A stretch of 64,000 nt of DNA from Candidatus Poribacteria bacterium (GTDB taxonomy: Bacteria; Poribacteria; WGA-4E; WGA-3G), in the NCBI GenBank assembly GCA_028820845.1, contig JAPPII010000013.1:62001-126000 (forward strand). Reading direction: 5' to 3'. Below are positions 63,888 through 64,000 of the stretch, in pieces. A program made the position numbers and the translations under genes. The first letter of the stretch is position 1, and each line of letters opens with the position of its first letter. Below the pieces are notes generated by a model. The model was not told where the DNA came from, made no database searches, and saw nothing but the letters and a program-made list of their open reading frames with translations.

Positions 63888-64000
63888 ATGATCGTGATTA
63901 TTGCTGCTGAATATTCATTCAATGATGGAGATTCCATCCAACGGACGCACCCTTACCTGTTACAAGAGGTTGAGGATATTATTGCTTCTGTTGATGCTGC
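63888..64000 (+). CDS. Probable type II restriction endonuclease (N-terminal part only)
   Basis: Thirty-seven codons are inside the window: MIVIIAAEYSFNDGDSIQRT and on to EVEDIIASVDA. The pattern (hydrophobic strand, EYSxNxG, IQ, P-x-L, E-V/I, II-x-S-V/I-D-A) resembles my memory of the BstYI N-terminus. It lies 14 bases after the methylase gene on the same strand, as a cognate nuclease would. Too short for certainty. Confidence 0.5.
   Translation, partial: MIVIIAAEYSFNDGDSIQRTHPYLLQEVEDIIASVDA

Overview
The window looks like a contig from an uncultured, sponge- or seawater-type bacterium close to 'Candidatus Poribacteria'. Grounds: a secreted WD40 protein ending in an NYPNPFNPETWIPYQL-type tail, FGly sulfatases, a DUF1549/DUF1553 plus DUF1501 pair, a giant YCF48-like lipoprotein, LamG proteins, and many small intergenic hairpin repeats. 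This placement is an inference from gene content; no rRNA, tRNA or ribosomal marker is present.

Layout. 1-9 kb: edge of an oligopeptide ABC transporter, a possible IS200/IS605 remnant, a secreted WD40/dockerin-like protein, an alpha/beta hydrolase, and a minus-strand group (sulfatase, galactonate-dehydratase-like enolase, lysA). 9-16 kb is an accessory zone: a two-repeat CRISPR-like locus, a Dam methylase stub, a diheme MauG-like peroxidase, a VWA protein, and a HaeII-like restriction-modification pair bracketed by related inverted-repeat elements, one of which meets an internally deleted Uma2 gene. 16-36 kb: the YCF48-like lipoprotein, YceI, a PSCyt1-WD40 protein, a second sulfatase, a frameshifted DNA methyltransferase, a further WD40 protein, DUF1549/1553 and DUF1501 proteins, a PPC-domain protein and a LamG protein.

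36.8-62.4 kb is one long plus-strand respiratory block. It holds a Rieske/cytochrome b6/subunit IV complex, an eight-heme membrane cytochrome c, several smaller c-type cytochromes, two plastocyanin-like cupredoxins, a CydA-like protein without CydB, a diheme protein with an ethylbenzene-dehydrogenase-type heme b domain, and an ABC-2 exporter. A complete A1-type cytochrome c oxidase set follows (coxB, coxA, ctaA, ctaB, two coxC-like genes, coxD-like, sco). The block ends with an unusual fusion of UspA, rubredoxin-like and three PCP_red-like domains. Two sigma70-like promoters stand upstream. The set would carry electrons from quinol through Rieske/b and the c-hemes or cupredoxins to the oxidase. 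The right edge holds an N4/N6 DNA methyltransferase and the start of a probable BglII/BstYI-like nuclease.

The strongest candidate for something new is at 23415. The WD40 protein stops at an in-frame UGA exactly where the first Cys of an HMA GMTCxxC metal site should be. The frame stays open and encodes the rest of an HMA domain, and a SECIS-like hairpin lies 22 bases downstream. This suggests a selenocysteine-containing (GMTUGAC) PSCyt1-WD40-HMA protein.
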